Source of the DNA: Candidatus Bathyarchaeota archaeon | GTDB taxonomy: Archaea; Thermoproteota; Bathyarchaeia; TCS64 | NCBI GenBank assembly: GCA_018396515.1 | Contig: JAGTQJ010000053.1 | Location: 1 to 9,555 of the forward strand | Direction of reading: 5' to 3' | Length of the DNA: 9,555 nt | In this document: piece by piece, positions 1 to 6,045 of the stretch | Numbering within the stretch: position 1 is the first letter of the stretch | Layout: each line of letters starts with the position of its first letter | Notes under the pieces: generated by a model | Told to the model about the DNA's origin: nothing | Databases searched by the model: none | Seen by the model: the letters and a program-made list of their open reading frames with translations, nothing else | Program-made: the position numbers and the translations under genes

Positions 1-585
1 CGCTAATGCCCCCAGGCCCGCCCTGAAGGCTGCGAACATCCTGTTTTGGTGTTCTATGGGGTCTCTAAACGCGGGGTCGTCTCCGGCGAAGTAGTGGGCC
101 TCGTCTAAGACTGGGAATGCACTGTATATGGCATATCTAGGGATGTCGAAGTGGCTGTAGTCACGTTCGGCTTCGGCTACTGGAAGCTTGAAGAGGTTGT
201 AGATGAAGGAGTCGATGGTGGTGTAGACTAATCGTCTCAGGAAGAATGGTGATTTCTCCGCGTCTAGGATATGCATAGCTTGCGCTCCAACTGTGACCTC
301 GGGAAGGTGTTGTTCGAGGGAGGATTTAGCGGTATCATAACTTTCCTCGACAATTGCCCTGAAGGGTAGGATGTGGATTAGCCTTTCAGCTAGGCTCGAC
401 TCCTTTACCAGCCAGGCTGCCAGCGCTATGCTTGCCTCTGTCTTACCATAGGATGTTGGGGCCTCTAGAAGTATTGTAAGGGGCTTCCCATTTCTATTAG
501 CCTCCTCTATCTCCTCGAAAAATTTTTGAATTCCAGGCCTTGGAGCATGACCAGTGAGTAGCTCCATATAGCTGCTGGGATCCAT
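1..585 (-). CDS. cas3: CRISPR-associated helicase Cas3' (type I-A), N-terminal part, cut by window edge
   Basis: An open minus-strand frame of 195 codons starts at an ATG (583-585) and runs off position 1 without a stop. Seen directly: a Walker A/motif I EAPTSYGKTEA (residues about 41-51), an LPFRAIVEE segment (about 73-81), a TTIDSF segment (about 122-127) like the helicase motif Ic TxD region, and a Walker B/DEAH box LDEAHYF (about 160-166). These are in the order of a superfamily 2 helicase and match the Cas3' family. Cas3' unwinds DNA that the Cascade complex has opened, so the HD nuclease Cas3'' can cut it. No HD domain precedes the helicase, which fits type I-A, where HD nuclease and helicase are separate genes. 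The start lies two bases after the stop of the preceding gene, so it is co-transcribed with it. The C-terminal RecA domain is outside the window. Confidence 0.93.
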   Translation of the reverse strand, partial: MDPSSYMELLTGHAPRPGIQKFFEEIEEANRNGKPLTILLEAPTSYGKTEASIALAAWLVKESSLAERLIHILPFRAIVEESYDTAKSSLEQHLPEVTVGAQAMHILDAEKSPFFLRRLVYTTIDSFIYNLFKLPVAEAERDYSHFDIPRYAIYSAFPVLDEAHYFAGDDPAFRDPIEHQNRMFAAFRAGLGALA

Positions 586-587
586 CT

Positions 588-1754
588 TTAGGGGCCCTTG
601 GTTGTTTCGAGGGCATTTACCACCTTTGCGAGGAGTCTTCTAAATTCGCTTTTGGCGTCATCAACGCTGAGTTGAGGCGACAGGTAAAGGCTCCGTCTGC
701 AGTGGATGAGGGCCCTCGCGAACTCGTCGCTTGTTGTTTCATATGTATAACGGGCGATGCGGAAAAGTTCTCCTTCACTATCCACCGAGGAGCTGGTTAG
801 GATAAGGTATATTGATAATGCAATGTTGTAAGCTGCCTGTGCAACTAATCGGAGCTCTCTGCGGCTCTCATTCCAGTTGCGGAGGGCAAAGATCATGAGA
901 TTCTCTAAAAACCTGTCTGCTCCGAGTGCTTCGACAAACCTTGATAAATAATGATCTAATTCGACTGTGTGATATGAAATAAGTGCGGGTTTATTGCCGG
1001 CTAAGGAGATCTCAAAAATGGCGATGGGTTGAAAGGCTGGGACTCTCAGTCTGAATGCCGTAGCTAAACGGAATATTATCAAAGGCTCAGTCTGGTAGCC
1101 GACATCTGCCATAAATCTTCCTAGGGACTCCCATAAGTTTCTGGCGCCGGGATCCTGATATGAGAGATGAACCGCAACATTTGATGTACCGATACGCCTA
1201 TTTCCCACTAAGGTTAAGCTTGCCCCCAGCAACAACAGCATGGTTGTGTGAATATCCAGCTTTATTCCGGCATTCATATATCTAGATGGGAGAAAGGATC
1301 TTCTTCCTGCGTAATGGTTCAACTTAAAATATTGTATGGCTTCTATATCAGGATCGACTCCCCACTTTAAGATGGTTTTAGTATCTGGTCGAAACTCCAA
1401 TCTGCTCAAGGAGGCTAGAATATTCTGACCGGTTGCAACCCATTTACCATACTCCATTATAGCCGTTGCTAGGTCGACTGGCTCTGTTTTGGTTAAACTA
1501 CGCACCTGACCAAGAATTTTATCCCTCGATTTGAAGTCAGGTTGAAAAAGTTTAACATGCTTGAGGTCTTGCTGAAGAATCTCCCCATATTTAGCTAGAA
1601 TATTTTTTTCATCGCCCCCTATTATGGCACTTCCATCGGTGATCTCCAGACTTCCTGTGCCACCTGCAACTATCTCGGCCAAGGCTGTTAAAGCATAATC
1701 GCGAATCAGAAAACCCTCAGGGGGCAGTGCTATTCGAATAGCTGGCCGGTTCAA
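588..1754 (-). CDS. cas8a2: Probable type I-A large subunit Cas8a2 (Csa4-like)
   Basis: A 388-residue protein starting at TTG (1752-1754), which overlaps the TGA stop of cas5 by four bases (TTGA). No other in-frame start is near, because the next methionine is about 100 residues in. I see no catalytic motif, signal peptide or membrane segment. It is a mixed alpha/beta protein with leucine-rich helices in the second half. The call rests on position and size: it sits between cas5 and cas3' in a type I-A operon, where Cas8a is the only core effector subunit otherwise missing. Csa4/Cas8a2 proteins are roughly 350-400 residues. Cas8a is known as the large subunit that helps recognise the PAM and recruit Cas3. 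Large subunits diverge fast, so motif support is not expected. It could be another Cas8 variant; HHpred against Cas8a/Csa4 profiles would decide. Confidence 0.6.
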   Translation of the reverse strand: MNRPAIRIALPPEGFLIRDYALTALAEIVAGGTGSLEITDGSAIIGGDEKNILAKYGEILQQDLKHVKLFQPDFKSRDKILGQVRSLTKTEPVDLATAIMEYGKWVATGQNILASLSRLEFRPDTKTILKWGVDPDIEAIQYFKLNHYAGRRSFLPSRYMNAGIKLDIHTTMLLLLGASLTLVGNRRIGTSNVAVHLSYQDPGARNLWESLGRFMADVGYQTEPLIIFRLATAFRLRVPAFQPIAIFEISLAGNKPALISYHTVELDHYLSRFVEALGADRFLENLMIFALRNWNESRRELRLVAQAAYNIALSIYLILTSSSVDSEGELFRIARYTYETTSDEFARALIHCRRSLYLSPQLSVDDAKSEFRRLLAKVVNALETTKGP

Positions 1755-2638
1755 TAGTACCAGCTCCTATTCCCGACCACTGTTTTCCATGGATCCTCTA
1801 GATCCGTGGTGATGGCAACCCCCTGGGATGATATTTTGACATCGACTTGAGAGGGCCTTCTACTCCCCTTCAATATGGGCAGGATAAACTGTTTTATAGA
1901 GGGGGAATAGCTCTCTCTAGGTCTAGTTCTTCCCCCTTTCGCACTGAACCAGTGAAATGAGTTCGCGTCAAAGGACCAGAATTCAGCCTGCTCGAGTTCT
2001 TCAATTTTTGGATCACAATAAGTTACAGACTCACGGGGAAAGTAGTAGGATGTCTTAGCTCTCTTAACTTCTGGCCTTGCGCTCTCAATATTTACATGGT
2101 CCACGGCTACGAGCCCCTCTTTCGAACCGATAGATATTATAGAGCCAGCTGCCATTGTTAGGAGTTTTTGCCAGTTCTCTCCCAATTCTTTCTCTGCTAT
2201 GGTTGAATCCACCACGAAAGCTAACCGCACCCGTCCATTCGGCATCAACACCTTTCCAAACCCGTGGATGCCGAACCACATACTTCTCTCCTCGGGCTTC
2301 CTATAAGGCGGCTGCAGAAAGGGCAGGGCATGGACCCTTGATATGTCAGTCCAGATCATGGGATATGTTGCACATTCCTCCTTTAAACCAAGGTGGGCGG
2401 ATCTTATGAGATGAACCGCCCGCCTAGCGCCGCTGACCATTCCCGAATCCATTGAAAGCTCACACTCAGGCCATCTTAAGGTCTTAGCCAGCCCGTAGGA
2501 GAATGCACCGATAAGTGTAGAGGGGGGTGGCAGCAGGATGCTAAGCTGGGCGGCCGATACGAAGGGAGATTTCACCGAGAAACCCCAGGTGAACACGAGG
2601 TCGATGTAAAGTAAGGCCAGCCCCTCGTCAGAGATCAT
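1751..2638 (-). CDS. cas5: Cas5 (type I-A Cascade subunit)
   Basis: A 295-residue protein with an ATG start at 2636-2638, nine bases after the cas7 stop. The N-terminus has the hallmark of Cas5 RAMP proteins: a first strand (LALLYIDLVFTWGFSVKSPF, residues about 7-26) followed by LPPPSTLIGAFSYG (about 36-49), the conserved Pro-rich turn plus small-residue helix of archaeal Cas5a. A basic, Gly-containing stretch around residues 230-245 (KGGRTRPRESY) may be the second RAMP loop. Cas5 caps the 5' handle of the crRNA in Cascade and contacts the large subunit. In type I-A it does not cut pre-crRNA; that is done by Cas6, which is absent here. The 3' end overlaps the next gene by four bases. The assignment is firm at family level. 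Confidence 0.88.
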   Translation of the reverse strand: MISDEGLALLYIDLVFTWGFSVKSPFVSAAQLSILLPPPSTLIGAFSYGLAKTLRWPECELSMDSGMVSGARRAVHLIRSAHLGLKEECATYPMIWTDISRVHALPFLQPPYRKPEERSMWFGIHGFGKVLMPNGRVRLAFVVDSTIAEKELGENWQKLLTMAAGSIISIGSKEGLVAVDHVNIESARPEVKRAKTSYYFPRESVTYCDPKIEELEQAEFWSFDANSFHWFSAKGGRTRPRESYSPSIKQFILPILKGSRRPSQVDVKISSQGVAITTDLEDPWKTVVGNRSWYY

Positions 2639-2647
2639 CGGGATTCC

Positions 2648-3640
2648 CTATTCAACATTTTGCCTAAAGTAGTTCAAGACCTCGGAGAAGACCTTGGAGA
2701 TGGTGTTATATCTACTAATTTCTTCTAGACCCTCACATGCCCCCTCAGAGTCATAAGCCCATAGCTTGATCTCCTCACCGCTTATCAGTCCTGCAAAGTC
2801 TCTTGCCCTCTCAACCGTGTCTTTCATATAGTGACGAGTATGGGGTGGACTCGCTTGGAACGGTAGAGGTTTACTAACTGCGACCAATAAGCTTCGCACT
2901 TCACTCACGGGATTGGTTCTAGCTAGACGGGCACCGAAGATCCTGTTCTCCAGCATGTGGGAGAGCGCCTCTACGGCCACCTCGATGCGCTTTATTCGCT
3001 CCTCACGGCCAACTATCTCTTCTCTGCTCAGCATTGTAGAACGCCCTATCTCATCGAGTTCTAGCCCCATCTGGAAGACATAGAGGGCTGACCCGACCTC
3101 CACATAGTAGATCTTATGTAGCGAGGGGTCTGGCGCATACCTCACATGGAACTGGCTCTCAAGCGCCAACTGCTCGATGGCATCGTAAGCTGGAACCATG
3201 AAGCTAACCCTAAACTTTGAAGTTCGCTTTGCAGGGATTTCCTCAGGTAGTAGAAAGCCTCCAACATCTTCAACGACACAGTTCTTAACGATAAGCTTCT
3301 CAACTTCCGCAGGATTCTTTACCCTCTTTTCTATCAACTCGTCCTCCCAGGGGCTCTTCACAAGCTTAATCGCCTCTAGGTCACCATGTTTTATGAAAAG
3401 GTGCTGTCGGCAGCATCCACATACAGGCAAATTCTTGCTCTCGGCTAGGTCGGCCAGCCACCGCTGATATGCATTGGCAAGGGATTCGCCACTCACCGCT
3501 GGCGCATAAATGAGAGTATAACCATTCTCCCTAGGAACAACTATAGGAACCCTACGGTGCCTTGCAACATTCCCTATACTCTCCACCATATTCATGGCCT
3601 CGGCGTTAGCCAGAAAGCGAGCTGAAATCGATGCATACAC
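2648..3640 (-). CDS. cas7: Cas7 (Csa2), type I-A Cascade backbone
   Basis: A 330-residue protein starting with GTG (3638-3640), one base after the csa5 stop. The N-terminus is typical of Csa2: a first strand SISARFLANAEAMNMVESIGN (residues about 4-24), then RHRRVPIVV (28-36) and YAPAVSGESLANAYQRWL (45-62). The last of these is the RAMP turn equivalent to PxIPGSSLRG in other Cas7 proteins. Csa2 polymerises along the crRNA spacer and makes the helical backbone of the type I-A complex. A cysteine cluster VCGCC (residues 73-77) follows the turn; it is odd and could be a metal or disulfide site. Size agrees with the family (about 320-350 residues). Gene order with csa5 upstream and cas5 downstream is the standard I-A core. 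Confidence 0.92.
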   Translation of the reverse strand: MYASISARFLANAEAMNMVESIGNVARHRRVPIVVPRENGYTLIYAPAVSGESLANAYQRWLADLAESKNLPVCGCCRQHLFIKHGDLEAIKLVKSPWEDELIEKRVKNPAEVEKLIVKNCVVEDVGGFLLPEEIPAKRTSKFRVSFMVPAYDAIEQLALESQFHVRYAPDPSLHKIYYVEVGSALYVFQMGLELDEIGRSTMLSREEIVGREERIKRIEVAVEALSHMLENRIFGARLARTNPVSEVRSLLVAVSKPLPFQASPPHTRHYMKDTVERARDFAGLISGEEIKLWAYDSEGACEGLEEISRYNTISKVFSEVLNYFRQNVE

Positions 3641-3641
3641 C

Positions 3642-3962
3642 TTAACCAGCCTCCCTCGTAAGAGCCTTCAACGCAACCTGTCGAGCTAAGCGTAAACCTT
3701 CAATACCCCCACCACCAACTTCCCCGAGAAAGCGCTCAACCTCACTCGACGATGGAACCGGGATGGGTGGCTTATCCACCGGCCAAGCCCTCGCTACCCT
3801 CACAGCGTCATAGAGAGCCAGCTCCACGGCGGCAGGAGATAAGGCTCCAACCATACGGTCCAATATACCATACATTTTCTCGTCAGCTAGGCGTCTTAAG
3901 AGGCCTATGATATTAGGAAATCGGCTTTCTAGAGGTACCCACCTATATTTAACAGAACTCAT
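3642..3962 (-). CDS. csa5: Csa5 (Cas11a), type I-A small subunit
   Basis: A 106-residue, mainly alpha-helical protein, with ATG at 3960-3962. It is the first gene of the minus-strand I-A operon, with one base between its stop and the cas7 start. Its predicted helices (for example residues 16-46 and 86-101) and small size fit Csa5, the I-A small subunit that lines the belly of the complex and helps hold the displaced DNA strand. I see a Pro-rich linker (KPPIPVPSSS, about 64-73) and a Gly-rich turn (GEVGGGGIEG, about 79-88). At 106 residues it is somewhat short for the family. A TATA-like box lies about 25 bases upstream, so the messenger is probably leaderless or nearly so. The assignment is mainly by position and size, helped by the neighbouring Csa2. 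Confidence 0.8.
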   Translation of the reverse strand: MSSVKYRWVPLESRFPNIIGLLRRLADEKMYGILDRMVGALSPAAVELALYDAVRVARAWPVDKPPIPVPSSSEVERFLGEVGGGGIEGLRLARQVALKALTREAG

Positions 3963-3982
3963 CCATTTAAATTTAAAAGAAC

Positions 3983-3991
3983 TTAATAAAA
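3983..3991 (-). promoter_or_regulatory. TATA-like box of the type I-A operon
   Basis: On the minus strand this reads TTTTATTAA, centred about 25 bases before the csa5 ATG at 3962. That is the usual archaeal TATA-to-start distance for a leaderless or short-leader transcript. It overlaps the stop codon of the decayed toxin fragment upstream. It was found by eye only. Confidence 0.45.
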
Positions 3992-4045
3992 GCTTTTTGC
4001 TTCTGATAAAATTACCGCCCTTTCAATTCCCTTTATTGGGATTTT

Positions 4046-4065
4046 CTTATTGCATCTTATTGCAT
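4046..4065. repeat. 10-base tandem duplication
   Basis: CTTATTGCAT occurs twice in direct succession (4046-4055 and 4056-4065), inside the decayed toxin C-terminus. It looks like replication slippage and may have shifted the reading frame of the original gene. Confidence 0.8.
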
Positions 4066-4077
4066 CGGGGTATGCTG

Positions 4078-4109
4078 AGTCGTATATGGTTAGTTTGGTT
4101 GTGATGGCT
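4078..4109. repeat. Left arm of 32-base inverted repeat
   Basis: This arm is the reverse complement of 4301-4332 at 31 of 32 positions; the single mismatch is at 4103. It starts with AGTCGTATATGGTTAG. On the minus strand the arm encodes the AITTKLTIYD stretch of the toxin remnant. The arms enclose about 190 bases that hold the middle of the toxin gene. Confidence 0.9.
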
Positions 4110-4300
4110 ATCTCCAGGATCTCCCCTAGGTCCTCCAGCCCATCGCTTCGATTCTGAGGCCAATTTGTCCGGGGGCTCTCAGGGCCTCGGCTCCTTCGCT
4201 GAGCTTGGACAGCCCTTGGGATATCGCCCTCCATATGACGGAGGCCACCTCGTAGGGGAGGAGGAATGGCGCGTATGCCTCCACCTCTCCCGAGGCTATA

Positions 4301-4332
4301 AGCCATTACAACCAAACTAACCATATACGACT
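4301..4332. repeat. Right arm of 32-base inverted repeat
   Basis: Partner of 4078-4109. On the plus strand it again encodes AITTKLTIYD, followed by LD and a TAA stop at 4338-4340. So a second copy of the PIN-toxin motif lies in opposite orientation just upstream of the antitoxin remnant. This suggests an inverted duplication, or an inversion involving two related toxin genes. Confidence 0.9.
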
Positions 4333-4333
4333 T

Positions 4334-4375
4334 GGATTAAGGAGAGAGGCGAGGGATTAAGGAGAGAGAGGCGAG
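4334..4375. repeat. Imperfect tandem repeat, two copies of about 20-22 bases
   Basis: GGATTAAGGAGAGAGGCGAG (4334-4353) is followed at once by a second copy (4354-4375) that differs only by an extra AG. The repeat begins at the end of the right inverted-repeat arm and runs into the 5' end of the antitoxin remnant. It therefore marks a rearrangement or slippage junction. Confidence 0.8.
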
Positions 4376-4577
4376 GGAGGGAGCGGATATTTCAGATTAT
4401 CTTGAAAGGTTGATAAAGGAGAGCCTCCCCGAGGAGGCCCTGGCAGAGTTGATAGGTGGGGACCTGATCGGGTATCATGAGCCGATAGATTTCGAACCGG
4501 TCGACTTGAGGACTGATTCTTCTACGATTATTAGAGAGATGAGGGATGAGAGGGCAGATAAGCTATCTAGACAGTAG
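4341..4577 (+). pseudogene. VapB-like antitoxin remnant, 5'-truncated
   Basis: A plus-strand frame is open from just after TAA (4338-4340) to TAG (4575-4577). From about 4383 it reads like a small charged antitoxin: ADISDYLERLIKESLPEEAL, then an acidic/Pro segment (EPIDFEPVDL), then REMRDERADKL at the end. A C-terminal 'RxxRDxR'-like tail that binds the toxin is usual for VapB-type antitoxins. There is no ATG or GTG start and no N-terminal DNA-binding strand-helix segment. The first 13 codons come from the tandem repeat. Its end overlaps the VapC start by 32 bases, the normal arrangement of a vapBC pair. I judge it a decayed antitoxin, although a short product from a weak start cannot be excluded. 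Confidence 0.55.
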
Positions 4578-4617
4578 TGCTATAGCTAAGAGGTATCTTA
4601 AGGAGCCTGGATCCTTA
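4546..4617 (+). pseudogene. VapC toxin N-terminal remnant
   Basis: From ATG at 4546 the frame reads MRGQISYLDSSAIAKRYLKE, then PGS. This is the start of a PIN-domain VapC: the first strand with the catalytic Asp (Y-L-D-S-S-A) and the following K-R-Y helix. After about position 4614 the similarity stops. The frame runs into AT-rich sequence and reaches TGA at 4663, already inside the 3' end of the convergent CARF-type gene. Only about 23 toxin residues are left. The matching middle and C-terminus lie on the opposite strand at 3983-4305, so the original vapC was probably split by a rearrangement. Confidence 0.7.
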
Positions 4618-4623
4618 AGTATT

Positions 4624-5313
4624 TTATCTATTTGCTATTATTTCTTTTTTTATTGTTTCTTTTGATTTGAGCCATTTTAGCTTTAACGTTGGTTCATATA
4701 TGTATATTAGGGGTATTTGATATGTTTGTGCTATTTCATAATATGCTATTGTTGCTGGCTTCGTGGCTGAGGTGCAGTCTAGGATCAGCATATATTTTTT
4801 GGATAGCAATTCCCACCTTCTTTTAACCTTTTCTCTAACTGAGTCTATGTCATATATCTCATCTTCATAGCATAGAATCCAATCGTATTGGAGTCTCATC
4901 TCCTTCCAATCATCGAAGGCCTCATGTGTGGTTAGTACATGGATTGTTTCTGGCTTTATGTTCTCGGCTCTGAGTAACTCTAAGGCCGTCTCTGTCTCGG
5001 GTTTTTCCCTCCCCTCCCTCCTACCCAGAAGCCCCATATAGGCTATTGGTAGGGGTTTATCACTAAATATGTAGCATAGGGGGGTGAGATACCTTAATCC
5101 ATATGTTCCCTTCACAAGCCTCTCAACTAGGCCGAACTGGATCAGGATGTTGAGGTTGTGAAGCAATGTCGAACCTCTAACCCCCGATGCCCTCTCGATC
5201 TCTGAAAACTTTGCGACACCACCGAGCCTTGAGAGTGCTATGGCCGCCCTCCTCGCATTATCTCTTGAGAGGGCCTCCCTATATCTAGGTCCTGGAGGCT
5301 CAGACATCATCAT
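4624..5313 (-). CDS. wHTH-CARF-like putative transcriptional regulator
   Basis: A 229-residue protein if started at the ATG at 5311-5313; two more ATGs follow at 5310 and 5307. A TTG at 5334 is also in frame but lies inside the probable TATA box, so I reject it as the start. Numbered from the 5313 ATG, residues about 17-78 look like a winged helix: helices, the turn FSEIERASGVRGSTLLHNLN, then a wing. Residues about 87-229 look Rossmann-like. A first strand is IAYMGLLGRR, and the motif ILDCTSATKPATIAYYEIA (about 177-195) resembles the D-x-T-x-G-T-K-x-M signature of CARF-family sensors. CARF domains bind cyclic oligoadenylates or similar nucleotides made by type III systems. CARF regulators such as Csa3 have CARF first and HTH last; here the order is reversed. 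The gene is divergent from the exonuclease gene and may control that promoter. The CARF call is by motif only. Confidence 0.7.
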   Translation of the reverse strand: MMMSEPPGPRYREALSRDNARRAAIALSRLGGVAKFSEIERASGVRGSTLLHNLNILIQFGLVERLVKGTYGLRYLTPLCYIFSDKPLPIAYMGLLGRREGREKPETETALELLRAENIKPETIHVLTTHEAFDDWKEMRLQYDWILCYEDEIYDIDSVREKVKRRWELLSKKYMLILDCTSATKPATIAYYEIAQTYQIPLIYIYEPTLKLKWLKSKETIKKEIIANR

Positions 5314-5324
5314 CTTAATTTGAA

Positions 5325-5334
5325 CAATATACAA
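5325..5334 (-). promoter_or_regulatory. TATA-like box for the wHTH-CARF gene
   Basis: On the minus strand this reads TTGTATATTG, centred about 16-22 bases before the cluster of three ATG codons (5313, 5310, 5307). That suits a leaderless transcript starting close to the third ATG. It lies in the short region between two divergent genes. Confidence 0.4.
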
Positions 5335-5400
5335 CCTAGCTTGAATATTACTCTAGAGAGCCTTTTTTACAGCTAAGTCGATGAGCATTTGGGGTGTTGC

Positions 5401-6042
5401 ATGGCAGGCTTCCTCAAGCATAGCGATGATGGTCGGATGAAGTTGGCGATCCTCGACGGCCTGAGCCAGATCCCCATCACAAGCCTTGATATAGAGACCT
5501 ACAGCCCCCAGGGCTTTCCACACGATGCTGAGGATCCCATAGTCTCGGTGAGCCTCGCACAACCCCTCTGCGGGGATCCGAGATGGGGTGTGGAGCTCTC
5601 ATCGGTGGTCTGCCACCCCTCCCTAGAGCCCAGGCTTCTGAGAATCCTCTCCAGCCTACTTAACTCCCGCCTAGGGGGGATCCTCCTGACATATAATGGG
5701 CTGCGCTTCGACCTCCCCTATCTGAAGTCCAGGGCTGACAGGTATGGTATAGAGCTCTCATGGAAGCTGGATGGGATGCCCCACATAGACCTATACCAGC
5801 TCGTGAGGGGGTGGGAGCTATGCCTCCCCAGCTACAGGCAGAAGGAGGTGGAAGAATTCCTCGGTATAAGGAGGCATGTCGCGGACGTGAACGGCGGCAA
5901 CTACTATAGACACTACCAGAACTTCCTGAAAAAGGGAGATATTAAACCTATACTCTATAATATAGAGGATGCATTACTAATACATATGATCTTATATATC
6001 TTGAAGCGGGGTCTGAAAAGGAGAATTATGGAGGAGGGATGA
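5401..6042 (+). CDS. DEDDy-type 3'-5' exonuclease (RNase H-like fold, PolB-exo/YprB-like)
   Basis: A 213-residue protein from ATG 5401, which has GGGGTG four bases upstream; an in-frame TTG at 5389 and ATG at 5437 are alternatives. All exonuclease motifs are visible. Exo I is TSLDIETYS (D30, E32 from ATG 5401). Exo II is LLTYNGLRFDLPYL (N99, D104). There is a conserved HIDLYQLV segment (127-134). Exo III is Y-N-I-E-D (Y186, D190), making it a DEDDy rather than DEDDh enzyme. LPSYRQKEVEEFLGI between motifs II and III matches RNase H-like domains of the DNA polymerase B exonuclease/YprB group. Polymerase domains are absent, so it is a free-standing nuclease. Expected activity: two-metal 3'-5' hydrolysis of single-stranded DNA or RNA. 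Its position between CARF genes suggests a CRISPR role such as prespacer or crRNA trimming or an effector nuclease; that role is inference. Confidence 0.8.
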   Translation: MAGFLKHSDDGRMKLAILDGLSQIPITSLDIETYSPQGFPHDAEDPIVSVSLAQPLCGDPRWGVELSSVVCHPSLEPRLLRILSSLLNSRLGGILLTYNGLRFDLPYLKSRADRYGIELSWKLDGMPHIDLYQLVRGWELCLPSYRQKEVEEFLGIRRHVADVNGGNYYRHYQNFLKKGDIKPILYNIEDALLIHMILYILKRGLKRRIMEEG

Positions 6043-6045
6043 TAA

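Larger units (their letters stand above)
3983..4305 (-). pseudogene. VapC-like PIN-domain toxin, middle and C-terminal remnant with frameshift
   Basis: Two minus-strand frames together look like the middle and end of a PIN-domain RNase toxin. From 4305 one frame reads WLIASGEVEAYAPFLLPYEV and goes on with ASVIWRAI and a Lys/Glu-rich helix. This is the typical 'APxLLxYEVxxxLW' core of VapC. That frame hits TAG at 4126-4128. A second frame continues as EDLGEILEIAITTKLTIYDS plus AY and ends with TAA at 3983. 'LTIYDSAY' is the conserved PIN motif carrying the late acidic residue. Restoring one base near 4134 (TGG GAG GAC) joins the two frames smoothly, so a one-base deletion is likely. The N-terminal YLDSSA part is missing here; a matching start lies on the opposite strand at 4546. 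A perfect 10-base tandem duplication (CTTATTGCAT, 4046-4065) near the C-terminus may be a further lesion. It is probably non-functional. Confidence 0.65.

Noticed and set aside
2085..2279. 64-codon minus-strand frame inside cas5
   Set aside because: Lies wholly in another frame of a well-supported gene; the sequence has no recognisable protein features.
2155..2409. 84-codon plus-strand frame opposite cas5
   Set aside because: Antisense shadow of the cas5 coding sequence, Ser/Pro/Arg-rich as expected of a non-coding frame.
3198..3467. 89-codon plus-strand frame opposite cas7
   Set aside because: Antisense shadow of cas7; low-complexity Ser/Phe composition and no start signal.
3907..4104. 65-codon plus-strand frame across the csa5 start
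   Set aside because: Covers the csa5 promoter and the toxin remnant in antisense; hydrophobic only because of AT-rich DNA.
3983..4324. The 113-codon minus-strand frame read as one intact gene
   Set aside because: Only its second half matches a PIN toxin; its first half is the wrong frame over a toxin core readable in another frame, so it is a frameshifted remnant.
4334..4375. Tandem repeat considered as a CRISPR array
   Set aside because: The two copies are directly adjacent with no spacers and no further copies.
5351..5358. CTCTAGAG palindrome in the divergent promoter as an operator
   Set aside because: Eight bases, short and not repeated; too weak to claim as a binding site.
5361..5369. 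T-rich run as a terminator
   Set aside because: Lies between divergent promoters with no gene ending nearby on the matching strand.
5353..5562. 69-codon minus-strand frame opposite the exonuclease start
   Set aside because: Overlaps the exonuclease coding region, whose catalytic motifs are intact; no own ribosome site or promoter seen.
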